A stretch of DNA of 64,000 nt from Nocardioides currus. Its GTDB lineage: Bacteria; Actinomycetota; Actinomycetes; Propionibacteriales; Nocardioidaceae. The notes under the pieces were generated by a model, which worked only from the letters and a program-made list of their open reading frames with translations, was not told the DNA's origin and made no database searches. The stretch spans positions 1 through 64,000 of the forward strand of contig NZ_PYXZ01000004.1 in NCBI RefSeq assembly GCF_003057875.1, given 5' to 3'. The translations under genes were made by a program, and so were the position numbers. This document shows, piece by piece, positions 24,716 through 34,100 of the stretch (positions within the stretch are counted from its first letter, which is position 1; each line of letters begins with the position of its first letter).

Positions 24716-25348
24716 ATGGCCGACGCCCTGCTCACTGTCCGCGGGATCACCCGCCGCTTCGGTGAGCGCACCGTCCTCGACGCCGTCGACCTCGACGTGG
24801 TCGCCGGCGAGGCGGTCGGGGTCGTCGGTCCCAACGGCAGCGGCAAGTCCACGCTGCTGCGTTGCATCGTCGGCGCGGACCAGCCCGATGCCGGCGAGAC
24901 GCTGCTCTCCGGCCAGCAGCTCGACGAGCGCCGGGCCGAGGTGCGCCGCGACCTCGCCGTGGTCATGGACGACATCGACTTCTTCCCCGACCTCAGCGTG
25001 GTCGAGCACCTCGACCTGGTCGCGCGCGCCCACGGCCAGCGCGACGCGGAGGACCTCGTCGACGCGGTGCTGGACGAGGTCGGCCTGATGCAGGTCTCCG
25101 GCCAGCTGCCCTCGACGCTGTCGTCGGGGCAACGCCGCCGGCTCGCGCTGGCCAGCGTCTTCGTCCGGCCCCGGACGCTGCTGGTGCTCGACGAGCCGGA
25201 GCAGCGCCTCGACGTGGAGGGGGTCGCATGGCTCGGCGAGAAGCTCGTCGCCGAGAAGGCCGCCGGACGCGGGATCGTGCTCGTGAGCCACGACCCCGAC
25301 CTGGTGGCGAAGGTGTGCGACCGGGTGGTCCGTCTTGGCGACGCTTGA
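24716..25348 (+). CDS. ABC transporter ATP-binding protein
   Basis: The 210-residue ATPase has a Walker A GPNGSGKSTLL near 39, Q-loop region, the signature LSSGQRRRLALAS near 136, Walker B LLVLDEPEQRLD near 155 and the H-loop LVSHDPD. Its short length fits an export-type ATPase. It overlaps the following membrane protein gene by 14 bases, so the two are coupled and likely form one transporter. The ATG at 24716 (MADALLTV) was chosen over an upstream GTG at 24704 (VDVDMADALLTV). Confidence 0.92.
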   Translation: MADALLTVRGITRRFGERTVLDAVDLDVVAGEAVGVVGPNGSGKSTLLRCIVGADQPDAGETLLSGQQLDERRAEVRRDLAVVMDDIDFFPDLSVVEHLDLVARAHGQRDAEDLVDAVLDEVGLMQVSGQLPSTLSSGQRRRLALASVFVRPRTLLVLDEPEQRLDVEGVAWLGEKLVAEKAAGRGIVLVSHDPDLVAKVCDRVVRLGDA

Positions 25349-26804
25349 GGCGCCCCGCGCCTCCGAGCTCCGTGGCCAGGTCCGCGAGTGGCGCCGCGGC
25401 CGCGCCGAGCTGAACTACTGGGAGGTCGCCAGCGACGCCTACATCGCGATCTTCGCGGTGGTGATGATCGGCTCGATGGCCGGCAACGTGGTGCTCAACC
25501 TGCGCCGCCTCGCCGACGACGCCTGCGTCGGCTCCTGCGCGGTGACCCGGGAGCTGGCCCCGTGGCTCAGCGCTCTCGCCGTCGCCGCGGTGGTGCTCGG
25601 CGTCGCCCGACTGCTCGGACCCGTGTTCAGCCCGCCCGCCGCCAACGTCTGGCTGCTCGGCACGCCGGTCGATCGCGGCGCCCTCCTGCGGCCCGGGTGG
25701 CTGCGCACCGTCGCGTTCACCGTGGTCGGCGTCGTCGCCGTGCTGCTCACGCCCGCCGTGCTGGGCGGCTTCACGCCGTCCACCGGGGTGGCCTTCGTGG
25801 TGGCGGGGAGCGCGGCGAGCCTGGCGTGCGTCGCCCTCGCCGCCCTGTCCCAGGTGCACGAGCACGCCGCCGCCCGCTGGCTGACGTGGCTGGTGACCGG
25901 CTCGCTGTGGGTGCTGCTGGCCGCCACCGCCGACGGGCGCCTCGACGGCGTGCCGAGCGTCCCTACGCCCGTGGCGCTCGCCCTGACCGCGGCCGGCCTG
26001 GTCGCGGGTGCCGTGCTGGCCTGGCGGGTGCGCGGCTCGTTGTCGTCGATGTCGCGTCGGGTGCTCGGCCAGACCGAGAACCTCTCCCCCGCCCTGTCGG
26101 GCGCGCTCTCCTCCCTCGACCTCGGCCTGATGTACGACGTGCTGCTCGCCCGTCGCTGGGGCAAGGGCGCCACGGTCACCAGTCGACGCGGCGGACCGGT
26201 CGGGTGGTGGGCGCTCGTGCACAGCGACCTGCGACGCGCGGTGCGCGCACCCCAGCCCTTCGTCGTGCTGGCCGGCATGACGCTCGTGCCGTACGCCGCC
26301 GCGTCGGCCGACGCCGGCCGCGCCCTCGTGCTCGCGACCACCTTGGCGGGGTTGCTCGCCGGCCCGCCGCTGTGCGCCGGGTTGCGGGTCGTCGTCCGCA
26401 CCCGGGGCGTGGCGCGGATGCTGCCGATGAGCACGGCCCAGGTCCGGGGCGCGCACCTGGTGATGCCGGGGACGGCGCTGCTGCTCTACGCGCTCGGCAC
26501 GACGTGGACCCTGCTCCCGCTGATGCCGACGCAGGAAGCGGTCCGGCTGGCGATCGCGTGCGGCCTGTCGTCGCTGGCCGCCACCCTGCGGTGGGTCAGC
26601 GCGCGGCCGCCCGACTACGGCAAGCCGATGGTGAGCACGCCGGCCGGCGCCGTACCTCCCGGCGTGCTGTCCAGCGTGTTCCGCGGCTTCGACGTCTGGG
26701 CGGTCACCGCGCTCCCCCTGGTGTTCGGCCCGACCGGCACCGTCGTCTCGCTGGCGATCAGCCTCGGCGTGATCGCGTGGCTCGTCTCGAGCGATCCCGC
26801 CTAG
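25335..26804 (+). CDS. Large membrane protein, probable permease partner of the upstream ABC ATPase
   Basis: This 489-residue protein has about ten to twelve hydrophobic segments, with an N-terminal cytoplasmic stretch (LRGQVREWRRGRAELNYWEV). It fits the type of actinobacterial membrane protein (DUF6297-like) found next to an ABC ATPase. It begins at a TTG that overlaps the ATPase stop. The substrate of the transporter cannot be inferred. A T6 run at 26842-26847 lies 38 bases downstream and may be part of its terminator. Confidence 0.72.
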   Translation: MATLEAPRASELRGQVREWRRGRAELNYWEVASDAYIAIFAVVMIGSMAGNVVLNLRRLADDACVGSCAVTRELAPWLSALAVAAVVLGVARLLGPVFSPPAANVWLLGTPVDRGALLRPGWLRTVAFTVVGVVAVLLTPAVLGGFTPSTGVAFVVAGSAASLACVALAALSQVHEHAAARWLTWLVTGSLWVLLAATADGRLDGVPSVPTPVALALTAAGLVAGAVLAWRVRGSLSSMSRRVLGQTENLSPALSGALSSLDLGLMYDVLLARRWGKGATVTSRRGGPVGWWALVHSDLRRAVRAPQPFVVLAGMTLVPYAAASADAGRALVLATTLAGLLAGPPLCAGLRVVVRTRGVARMLPMSTAQVRGAHLVMPGTALLLYALGTTWTLLPLMPTQEAVRLAIACGLSSLAATLRWVSARPPDYGKPMVSTPAGAVPPGVLSSVFRGFDVWAVTALPLVFGPTGTVVSLAISLGVIAWLVSSDPA

Positions 26805-26828
26805 CGAGACGACACCTGTCGCGTCAAG

Positions 26829-26847
26829 ACCTGTCTAGACCTTTTTT
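26829..26847 (+). terminator. Weak hairpin with T6 run downstream of the ABC permease
   Basis: AGACctgTCT followed by a stretch ending in six T residues at 26842-26847, 38 bases beyond the permease stop. The stem is only four pairs. The T-run in this GC-rich sequence is the main reason to list it. Confidence 0.3.
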
Positions 26848-26949
26848 GCCGATTCCTCGGACAGCCGTGCCGGGGCCTCCCTACCGTGTGCGTGACATCA
26901 ACGCGGATCCCCCCGGTCCCTCCACCCACGCCACACACTCGGAGCCTCC

Positions 26950-27567
26950 ATGAACACGCCATCTCGTCGCGCCCAGAAGATCCTGGTCGCCGCGACCACC
27001 CCCGTCGCCGTCATCGCCTCGGCCGCGATGATCTACCAGGCGTCGTACGCCGCCTTCAGCGGCCAGACCCGCAACTCGGGCAACGACTGGGCGACCGGAT
27101 CGGTCAACCTGACCGACGACGACAACGGGTCCGCCCGCTTCCAGGTGAAGAACATGCTGCCGGGCGCGACCGACGCCAAGTGCATCAAGGTCACCGCCAA
27201 CGCGACCGTGGCCAGCACGGTCAAGGGATACGCCGTCAACCCGGTGGTGTCCACGACCGGGCTCGAGGACCACATCAAGGTGCGGATCGAGAGCGGTGAG
27301 GGTGGCACGTTCGCCGACTGCACCGGGTTCGTGAGCGAGAGCGGCCCGCTCGTCCCCGCCGGCACGACGCTGCGCGCCCTCGCGACCGCCAACACCTTCG
27401 CCGCCGGCATCGGCGGCTGGTCCGTGGCGCCCGGGGCGCCGGTCTCCAAGACCTACAAGCTCACATGGGAGTTCGACACCACCGGGATGAGCCAGGCAGA
27501 CATCGACAAGCTGCAGAACAGCCACACCGGCATCGACATGCAGTGGGAGATGCAGAGCAACGGCTGA
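26950..27567 (+). CDS. Secreted protein with SipW-dependent-type signal segment (TasA/CalY-like substrate)
   Basis: The 205-residue protein starts MNTPSRRAQKILVAATTPVA, then a hydrophobic stretch ending YAAFSGQTRNSGNDWATG (about 33-50). This pattern is characteristic of substrates of SipW-type ER signal peptidases, as in TasA and CalY, where the cleavage lies just before the AF. The mature part is a beta-sandwich-like domain of unknown role with two or three cysteines. It is followed at once by a SipW-type peptidase gene, which supports the assignment. GGAG lies six bases upstream. It could form extracellular fibres, but this is inference. Confidence 0.78.
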   Translation: MNTPSRRAQKILVAATTPVAVIASAAMIYQASYAAFSGQTRNSGNDWATGSVNLTDDDNGSARFQVKNMLPGATDAKCIKVTANATVASTVKGYAVNPVVSTTGLEDHIKVRIESGEGGTFADCTGFVSESGPLVPAGTTLRALATANTFAAGIGGWSVAPGAPVSKTYKLTWEFDTTGMSQADIDKLQNSHTGIDMQWEMQSNG

Positions 27568-27595
27568 CCGCCGCCGCCACCGCCGACCAGCAGCC

Positions 27596-29017
27596 ATGCA
27601 GGAATCACCTCACCGATCAGCCGGGCCCCTCCCGTGGGCCCGGCTGGTCGTCGTGCTGCTGAGCCGCACCTACCGCGCGATGCTGGTCACCCTGGTCATC
27701 GTCGCGGCGCTCCCGCCCCTCGTCTCGGCGTGGGGTGCCTACGTCGTCGAGTCGGGGTCGATGCGCCCCGGGATCCACGAGGGCCACGTCGTGCTGGCCA
27801 GCCCCACGGGTCCCGAGCACCGGGTCCACGTCGGACGCGTCTACGTGTTCGACGATCCCGCCGTCGAGGACCGCGTGCTGGTGCACCGCATCGTCGAGCG
27901 GCGCGACGACGGCGACTTCACCACGGCGGGCGACGCCAACGAGCTCACCGACTCAACTCCGCTGGACCCGTCCGGGATCCGCGCGCAGGCGCTGCTGCTC
28001 GTGCCCTATGTCGGACTGCCGCTGCACTGGCTGCACGCCGGGCGGTGGCCGCTGGTCCTGCTGTGGACTCTCCTCACCGCGGCCGCCTTCCTGGCGTCCC
28101 TGCGACGCCTCGACGGCGAGCCGCCGACCCGCCGACCGGGACTCCCTCGCCGGCTGCGACCTGACCGCGTGGGCATCCCCCGTCGCCGGGCACCCGTCGC
28201 GGCCCTCGCCGTGGCCGTCGGGGCGGTGGTCATCGGGGCAGTCGTCGTCGGGGGCAGCCTCACCACCTCGGCAGACGCCCGGTTCACGAGCCGGACGGCG
28301 ACCGCCAGCGGGTGGACGGCCGGCACCGGACTGCTGCAGCCGTACGTCGCGGCGGTGCTGGCCGACCAGCCCTACGGCCTGTGGCTGCTCGACGAGGCAG
28401 CCGGCACGGCCTACGCCGCCGACCGCTCGGGCAACAACCGCACCGGCGAGCTGTTCAACCCGCTCACCCCGGGCCGGGCCGGCGGGCTTCCCCGGAACCC
28501 GGGCACCGCGGTCGGGACGAACGGCGGCCGGATCGTCCTCGGGACCGGCGCCGTCGCCGCCCCCGCCGCCTACTCGATCGAGCTCTGGTTCCGCACCACG
28601 TCCACCTCGCAGGGCTATCTCGCCGGCTTCGAGAACGACCGGGACGCGAACTACTCCCTCTTCACCACCGACGCCGATCGCGCCATCACGATGGAGGCCA
28701 ACGGCCGGATCACGTTCGGCCGGTGGCCGTGGAGCTCGCAGACGATCACCAGCACCCGCGCCTACAACGACGGGGCGTGGCACCACCTGGTCGTGACCAG
28801 CACGGCCGCGCGGGCCACCACCGTCTACGTGGACGGTGCGGCCGTCGTCGCCGGCACCACCTCAGCCGTCGCGAGCTACACCGGCTACTGGCGCGTGGGC
28901 CAGGGCAGCATCGGACTGCTCAACACCCCGGGATTCGTCGGCGACGTCGACAACGTGTCGATCTACCACTCGGTGCTCCCCGCCGCGCGCGTCGCGGCCC
29001 ACTGGGCCGCGCGCTGA
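27596..29017 (+). CDS. SipW/ER-type signal peptidase I fused to a substrate-like segment and a LamG domain
   Basis: The 473-residue protein has a TM helix near 27-48, then the catalytic Ser55 in ESGSMRPG and the His97 of VLVHRIV. A region GDANELTD follows, so it has the Ser-His dyad of the ER/archaeal type rather than Ser-Lys. Further hydrophobic segments lie at about 151-168 and 202-222. Right after comes ADARFTSRTATASGWTAG, which is like the cleavage region of SipW substrates. A LamG/concanavalin-like domain follows (GLWLLDEAAG, SIELWFRTT, WHHLVVT, DNVSIYH). The protein may cut its own LamG part free or cut the protein at 26950. A hairpin at 27618-27646 lies in the first codons, so a later start is possible. 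Confidence 0.8.
   Translation: MQESPHRSAGPLPWARLVVVLLSRTYRAMLVTLVIVAALPPLVSAWGAYVVESGSMRPGIHEGHVVLASPTGPEHRVHVGRVYVFDDPAVEDRVLVHRIVERRDDGDFTTAGDANELTDSTPLDPSGIRAQALLLVPYVGLPLHWLHAGRWPLVLLWTLLTAAAFLASLRRLDGEPPTRRPGLPRRLRPDRVGIPRRRAPVAALAVAVGAVVIGAVVVGGSLTTSADARFTSRTATASGWTAGTGLLQPYVAAVLADQPYGLWLLDEAAGTAYAADRSGNNRTGELFNPLTPGRAGGLPRNPGTAVGTNGGRIVLGTGAVAAPAAYSIELWFRTTSTSQGYLAGFENDRDANYSLFTTDADRAITMEANGRITFGRWPWSSQTITSTRAYNDGAWHHLVVTSTAARATTVYVDGAAVVAGTTSAVASYTGYWRVGQGSIGLLNTPGFVGDVDNVSIYHSVLPAARVAAHWAAR
27618..27646 (+). terminator. 11-bp inverted repeat at the start of the signal peptidase gene
   Basis: CAGCCGGGCCC at 27618-27628 pairs with 27636-27646 around a seven-base loop. It could stop part of the transcription of the upstream secreted protein gene so that its product exceeds that of the peptidase. 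There is no T-run. If it is a terminator, the true peptidase start is probably downstream. Confidence 0.4.
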
Positions 29018-29018
29018 G

Positions 29019-29690
29019 TCAGGCCTCGCCGCGCGGACCCAGGTCGACGGTGAACCACGGCAGCATCAGCTGGGACAGCGGTCCGATCGCCAGGGCGTAG
29101 AGCACCGTCCCGAGCCCGAGCACTCCCCCGAGCAGCAGGCCGAGCACGACCACGGTGACCTCGAGGCCGGTCCGGACCAGGCGCAGCGACCAGCCGGTGC
29201 GCCGCGCGAGCCCGGTCATCAGGCCGTCGCGCGGGCCGCGACCGAACTGCGACCCGATGTAGAGCGCGGTGGCGAGGCCGTTGAGGACGATGCCACCGAC
29301 CAGCAGCACCACCCGCAGCCAGATCGCGTCGGGCTCGGTGATCACGGCCAGGGCGGCGTCCGCCGCGACCCCGACGATCAGCGCGTTGGCGATCGTCCCG
29401 ATGCCGGGCTTCTCGCGCAGCGGGATCCACAGCAGCAGCACCACGAAGCTGAACAGCACGACCGCCTGCCCGAGGGTGATCGGCACGTGCCGGATGAACC
29501 CGGAGTGCAGGACGTCCCACGGCGCCAGCCCGAGCGACCCGCGCACCATGAGCGCCAGCGAGACGCCGTACAGGACGAGACCGACGACCAGCTGCGGCAC
29601 GCGCCGCGCGAGCTGACCGGCACGGAGCTGGGCGAGGGGGCCGAGGTCGACGAGGGGGCGCGGGGCGCGCACGGTGGTGCTGGAGGACAT
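29019..29690 (-). CDS. yczE: YczE/YyaS/YitT-family membrane protein
   Basis: At 223 residues it has about five to six TM segments and the YczE pattern (QLVVGLVLYGVSLALMVRGS, GLAPWDVLHSGF, ALYIGSQFGRGPRDGLMTGL). These proteins form a conserved pair with a MocR-type regulator (YczR). The gene at 29752 is such a regulator and lies divergently 61 bases away. The role is unknown, probably transport of a small molecule. The ATG at 29690 was preferred to a longer frame because GGA lies just upstream and the divergent promoter needs the space. It ends two bases from the convergent peptidase-LamG gene. Confidence 0.8.
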   Translation of the reverse strand: MSSSTTVRAPRPLVDLGPLAQLRAGQLARRVPQLVVGLVLYGVSLALMVRGSLGLAPWDVLHSGFIRHVPITLGQAVVLFSFVVLLLWIPLREKPGIGTIANALIVGVAADAALAVITEPDAIWLRVVLLVGGIVLNGLATALYIGSQFGRGPRDGLMTGLARRTGWSLRLVRTGLEVTVVVLGLLLGGVLGLGTVLYALAIGPLSQLMLPWFTVDLGPRGEA

Positions 29691-29706
29691 GCGCCCAGTC
29701 TGGACC

Positions 29707-29735
29707 CGATTGGCCTTCTCCTCGATAGCCAATCG
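29707..29735. promoter_or_regulatory. Inverted repeat CGATTGGC...GCCAATCG in the yczE/MocR divergent region
   Basis: CGATTGGC at 29707-29714 and GCCAATCG at 29728-29735 are perfect complements 13 bases apart. They lie between the divergent yczE-like gene and its MocR-type regulator, and form a likely binding site for the regulator. Confidence 0.5.
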
Positions 29736-29751
29736 TGGGACAGTGGACTGC

Positions 29752-31197
29752 ATGAGCCGCACCATCAGCGCGTCACGGGTGGCCACCCTGCTGGGTCCCC
29801 TGTCCGCCGACGAACGTCCCCTCTACCTCGAGCTCGCCGAGTCGCTGCGGCTGCTGATCGGCGAGGGCCGCATCCCGGTGGCGACCCGGTTGCCCAGCGA
29901 GCGCGAGCTCATGGCCGCGCTGGGCGTCAGCCGGACGACGGTGACGCGGGCCTACGCCGAGCTGCGCGACCGGGAGTACGCCGAGTCGCGCCGCGGCTCC
30001 GGCACGGTGACCCGGCTGCCGCTGCGGGCGCAGTCGGTGACCGACCGCGTCTTCGCCCCGTGGTCGACCGACCCGGACGTCGTCGACCTCAACTGCGCGG
30101 CGCCGAGCGCGCCCGCCGGCGTGGCCGCCGCCTACGAGGCCGCCGTCGCCGAGCTCCCGCCCTACCTCTCCAGCCACGGCTACTACCCGGCAGGACTGGG
30201 GCGGCTGCGCGAGGCGCTGGCGCAGACCTACGTCGAGCGCGGGCTGCCCACCACCCCCGACCAGATCATGGTGACCAGCGGTGCGCTGGCCGCAGCGTCC
30301 GTGGTCGCGCAGGCCATGACCGCCCCCGGGGACCGGGTCGTGGTGGAGGATCCCGTCTACCCCAACGCGACCCAGGCGCTCAGCCACCGCAGCGCACGGC
30401 TGGTGCCGGCGCCCGTCGACCCCGACGGGTGGGACCTGTCCGCCACGGCCGAGATCGTCCGCCAGGCCGCACCCCGGCTCGCCTACCTGATCCCCGACTT
30501 CCAGAACCCGACCGGGCTGGTGATGAGCGACGAGCAGCGCGCGGAGTACGCCGCCGCGCTGCGTCGCGCCCGCGTGACCGCGGTCGTGGACGAGGCGCAC
30601 CAGGCGCTGGCTCTGGACGGGCAGGAGATGCCGGCGCCGTTCGCCACGCACTCCCCCGGCGCCATCACCATCGGCAGCGCGAGCAAGCAGTTCTGGGGTG
30701 GGTTGCGCCTCGGCTGGCTGCGGGTCCCCGAGGAGATGATGCCGACGCTCCTCCAGGCCCGCATGAGCCTCGACCTGGGCGCGCCGCTGCTCGAGCAGCT
30801 CGCCCTGGTCCACCTGGTCGAGAACCGGCACGACGTGTGGGCGGCCAACCGCGAGCGGCTGGCCCGGCAGCGCGACGTGCTCCTCGACGCGCTCACCACC
30901 GAGCTGCCGGAGTGGTCGTTCAACCGGCCGGCGGGCGGGCTGGCGGTGTGGTGCCGGCTGCCCCAGCCGCGCGCGAGCGCCCTCGTCGCCGAGGCCGAGC
31001 GGCTCGGCGTGATCGCCGCGGCCGGTCGCGTGTTCGCGGTCGAGGGCGGCCTCGAGCACTACGTGCGACTGCCGTGGACGCGCCCGGGTGAGCAGCTCGA
31101 GCTGGCCGTCACCCGGCTCGCGCAGGCGTGGGCGCTGTCGTCGACCCGAGCCGGTGCGGCGGTCCGAACCGGCTCGGACCGCCTGACGGTGGCCTGA
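29752..31197 (+). CDS. yczR: MocR/GabR-type regulator: GntR HTH fused to aminotransferase domain
   Basis: This 481-residue protein starts with a GntR winged helix (LLIGEGRIPVATRLPSEREL, SRTTVTRAYAELRD). Then comes a fold-type I aminotransferase domain with the PLP pieces (PDFQNPTGLVMS, VVDEAHQAL, GSASKQFWGG with the PLP Lys). It resembles the YczR group of MocR regulators that sense pyridoxal phosphate or an amino compound and control a divergent YczE-type membrane gene, which is present here. The last 89 bases are overlapped on the other strand by the end of the long secreted protein gene. Confidence 0.88.
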   Translation: MSRTISASRVATLLGPLSADERPLYLELAESLRLLIGEGRIPVATRLPSERELMAALGVSRTTVTRAYAELRDREYAESRRGSGTVTRLPLRAQSVTDRVFAPWSTDPDVVDLNCAAPSAPAGVAAAYEAAVAELPPYLSSHGYYPAGLGRLREALAQTYVERGLPTTPDQIMVTSGALAAASVVAQAMTAPGDRVVVEDPVYPNATQALSHRSARLVPAPVDPDGWDLSATAEIVRQAAPRLAYLIPDFQNPTGLVMSDEQRAEYAAALRRARVTAVVDEAHQALALDGQEMPAPFATHSPGAITIGSASKQFWGGLRLGWLRVPEEMMPTLLQARMSLDLGAPLLEQLALVHLVENRHDVWAANRERLARQRDVLLDALTTELPEWSFNRPAGGLAVWCRLPQPRASALVAEAERLGVIAAAGRVFAVEGGLEHYVRLPWTRPGEQLELAVTRLAQAWALSSTRAGAAVRTGSDRLTVA

Positions 31198-34100
31198 CCC
31201 CGGCCGCGACGCGCTTGCGGGGCACGGTGACGGACTTGCTGCGCACCTTCACCGGCGCCCGACCGGGCGCCGTCGCGGTGACCACCACCGAGATCTTCGC
31301 GCCGGCCAGCTTCTTGGTGATCCGCAGCGTGCGTCCGGTCTCGCCCGCCAGCTTCTTGCGACCGGCGAACCACTGATAGGTGATCGTCACGCTGGTCGCG
31401 GAGAAGGTGCCGGGGCTCGCCGTCAGCTTCTTGCCGACCTTGGCGACACCCTTGACCTTGGGGGGTACGACGCTCGTGACGGGCCCGGAGGCCGGTGGCT
31501 GGGTCGGCACGCCCGTCGCCGGCACGGGCACCACCGGTACGGGCACCGTCGGCACGGGCACGGTGGGCGTCGGGTCCGGGGCTGGCGGCGTCGTCGGTTC
31601 CGGCGTCGGTGTGGGAGTCGGCGTCGGAGTCGGCGTCGGAGTCGGCGTCGGGGTGGGTGTGGGAGTCGGTGTGGGAGTCGGGGTCGAGCCCACGAGGGCG
31701 AGCACGGCGTTGCGCTCGGTGGCGACCGCGCCGGCCACGACGGCCACGTCGGTGGCGGCGGCGATGGTCTGCGCGTCGTCCCAGAACTCCGGCAGGTAGG
31801 TCTCGTCGTCGTCCGGCGAGAAGTAGAGCCGGTAGGTGCCGGCGGGCAGGCGCGACAGGGCGTAGGTCCCTCGGGCCCACGTGCCACGCAGCGCGACCCA
31901 TGTGCCCGACGTGGTCCGGCGGTAGGGCACCACGTAGGTGTCGACATCGCGTCCCTGGCCGTCCTTGACCCGGCCCGAGATGCTTCCGCCCCGCTCGAGC
32001 GCGACGTTGACGTCGAGCCGCTCAGTCCCCGCTGTGACCGTGACGGTCGTGGCGTCGGCGACGTTCCACGCACCGGGATAGAACGCCGAGGCGAAGGCGC
32101 CAGTGTCGTCGTCGTAGAAGCCGATCCGGTAGCTGCCGCCTGCGAGGCCGCCGAGCCGGTAGCGACCGTCCTGGCCGGCGTAGGTCGAGTCGACCTCGTT
32201 CCACTCCTCGTCCTGCGCGTCGTACGCGTAGGCGGTCACCTCGGTGTAGCGCACCGGGTTGCCCTGCGGGTCGACGACGCGGCCACCGATGACCGCAGCC
32301 CGGGCCAGGCCCGCGTCGACGACGACTGGGTCACCGGACGCCGGCACGACCACGTCGGTCGCGTCCCGGACCCAGCCGGCATCGGCGTGGTACTCCGCGA
32401 TGACGGTGCCCTGCGGGTCGCGGAACCCGAGGCGGTAGGTGCCAGCGGCGAGCCCGCGCACGGCGTAGTGACCGGTGGCGTCGGTCCGCACGGTGCGGAT
32501 CGAGTCCCAGTAGTCGTAGTCGTCCTCGGAGTACCTCTGGTAGACGCTGACCTCGATCCCGGCCAGAGCCGCCCCGCCGTCGACGCTCACGCGTCCGGTG
32601 ACGGACGCGGGGCGTGCGTCGAGCAACGTGCCGTCGATGCCGGTGACCGCCGCCCCGGCCGCGACGACGACGTCGGTGGCGCCGGCCAGCGTGGTGGCGC
32701 CGTCCCAGAAGACCGCCGTGTAGTTGTCCTCGTCGCGCCAGGACGGGTCGTCGAAGCCGACCCGGTAGGTGCCGGGCGCGAGGTCCTCGATCACGTACTC
32801 CCCGCTGTACCTCGCAGTGCTCCGCACCTCCTCCCACTCGCCGACGACCCGGCGGTAGACCGTGACCTCGGCGTAGCCGTCGTCGTCACCCTCGGTGACC
32901 ACGGTCCCGGTGATGGAACCGGCCCGCTCCAGGGAGGCGTCGACACCGGTCCGCTGCTCACCGGCGGTGAGCGGCAGGACCCGGGCCGACTCCGCGTCGT
33001 ACACGCCGTCCCAGAACTCGGGGACGAGGGCAGGCCATGACGACGAGGTGAACTTCACGCGGTAGGCCCCGGCGGGCAGCCCGGCGACGGTGTAGCCGCC
33101 GGCGTAGTTGGTGCGGGCCCATCCCTGCTGCGACCACGAGCCGTCGAAGGGGTCCTGGATCTCGACGCTGACGAACACCTGCCGCTCGGCGGCGCCGGAC
33201 GGGCCGGTCACCGTGCCGCGGATCGAGGCGCCCATCCCGAGCTGCGCGTCCTTGCCGGACACGGTCTGGCCGGCCTCGACCCGGATGCCCTGGGCCTGCG
33301 ACCGGTGCACCTGGTCGTTCCAGTACTCCGCGGCATGGACGTCCGAGGGGTCGCTGAACGAGAGGAGGTAGGTCCCGGCCTCGAGGCCGGCGACGTCGTA
33401 GTGTCCCGAGGCGTCGGTGGTGGCGGACCGGGTGAGCTGGTATTCCTCCTCGTCGTCCACGGACTCGATCGCCGTCACGTGCACGTCGCGCAACGGAGCC
33501 CCGCTCGGGCCGGTGACCGTGCCGGTGATGTGGCCCTGATCGACCAGCACCGCGTCGATGCCGCTGGTGTCGACCGCGCCGAGCACGACGTCGGTGGCCT
33601 GCCCCACGGTCGCCGCGTCGTCGAAGAACTCGGCGACGTAGCGGTCGGACTCGAACCCGATGCGGTAGGTGCCCTGCTCCAGGCCGTTGAGCGCGTACGA
33701 CCCGGTGGCGCTGGTCCTGGTCGAGGTGACCCACGACCAGTACCCGCCACTCTCGCGGTAGGCGACGACCCGGATGTCGCGCACGGGATCACCCGCGCCG
33801 TCCGTGACGGTCCCGCGGATCGCCGGGGGCGCCGAGTAGGCATGGTCGACACCCGTGCGCACCTGCTCCGTGGCGAGGACGACGTCGGTCGCCGCTTCGA
33901 CCGTGGTGGCCTGGGGCCAGAAGACCTGCGGCTCGTCGCTCCACGAGTCGGAGAAGCGCACGCGGTAGGTGCCGGCGTGCAGGCCTTCGAGGCGGTAGCC
34001 GCCGGAGGCGTCGGTGCGGGCGCTGGACGCGGTGCTCCACTGCCCTTGGGCGTCGCGTCGCAGCGCGTAGACGTTCACGTCCGCGAGCGGCGTGCCGCTC

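Noticed and set aside
31602..31686. Short tandem repeats as a CRISPR array
   Set aside because: The units are six bases with no spacers and encode a Thr-Pro linker in a secreted protein.
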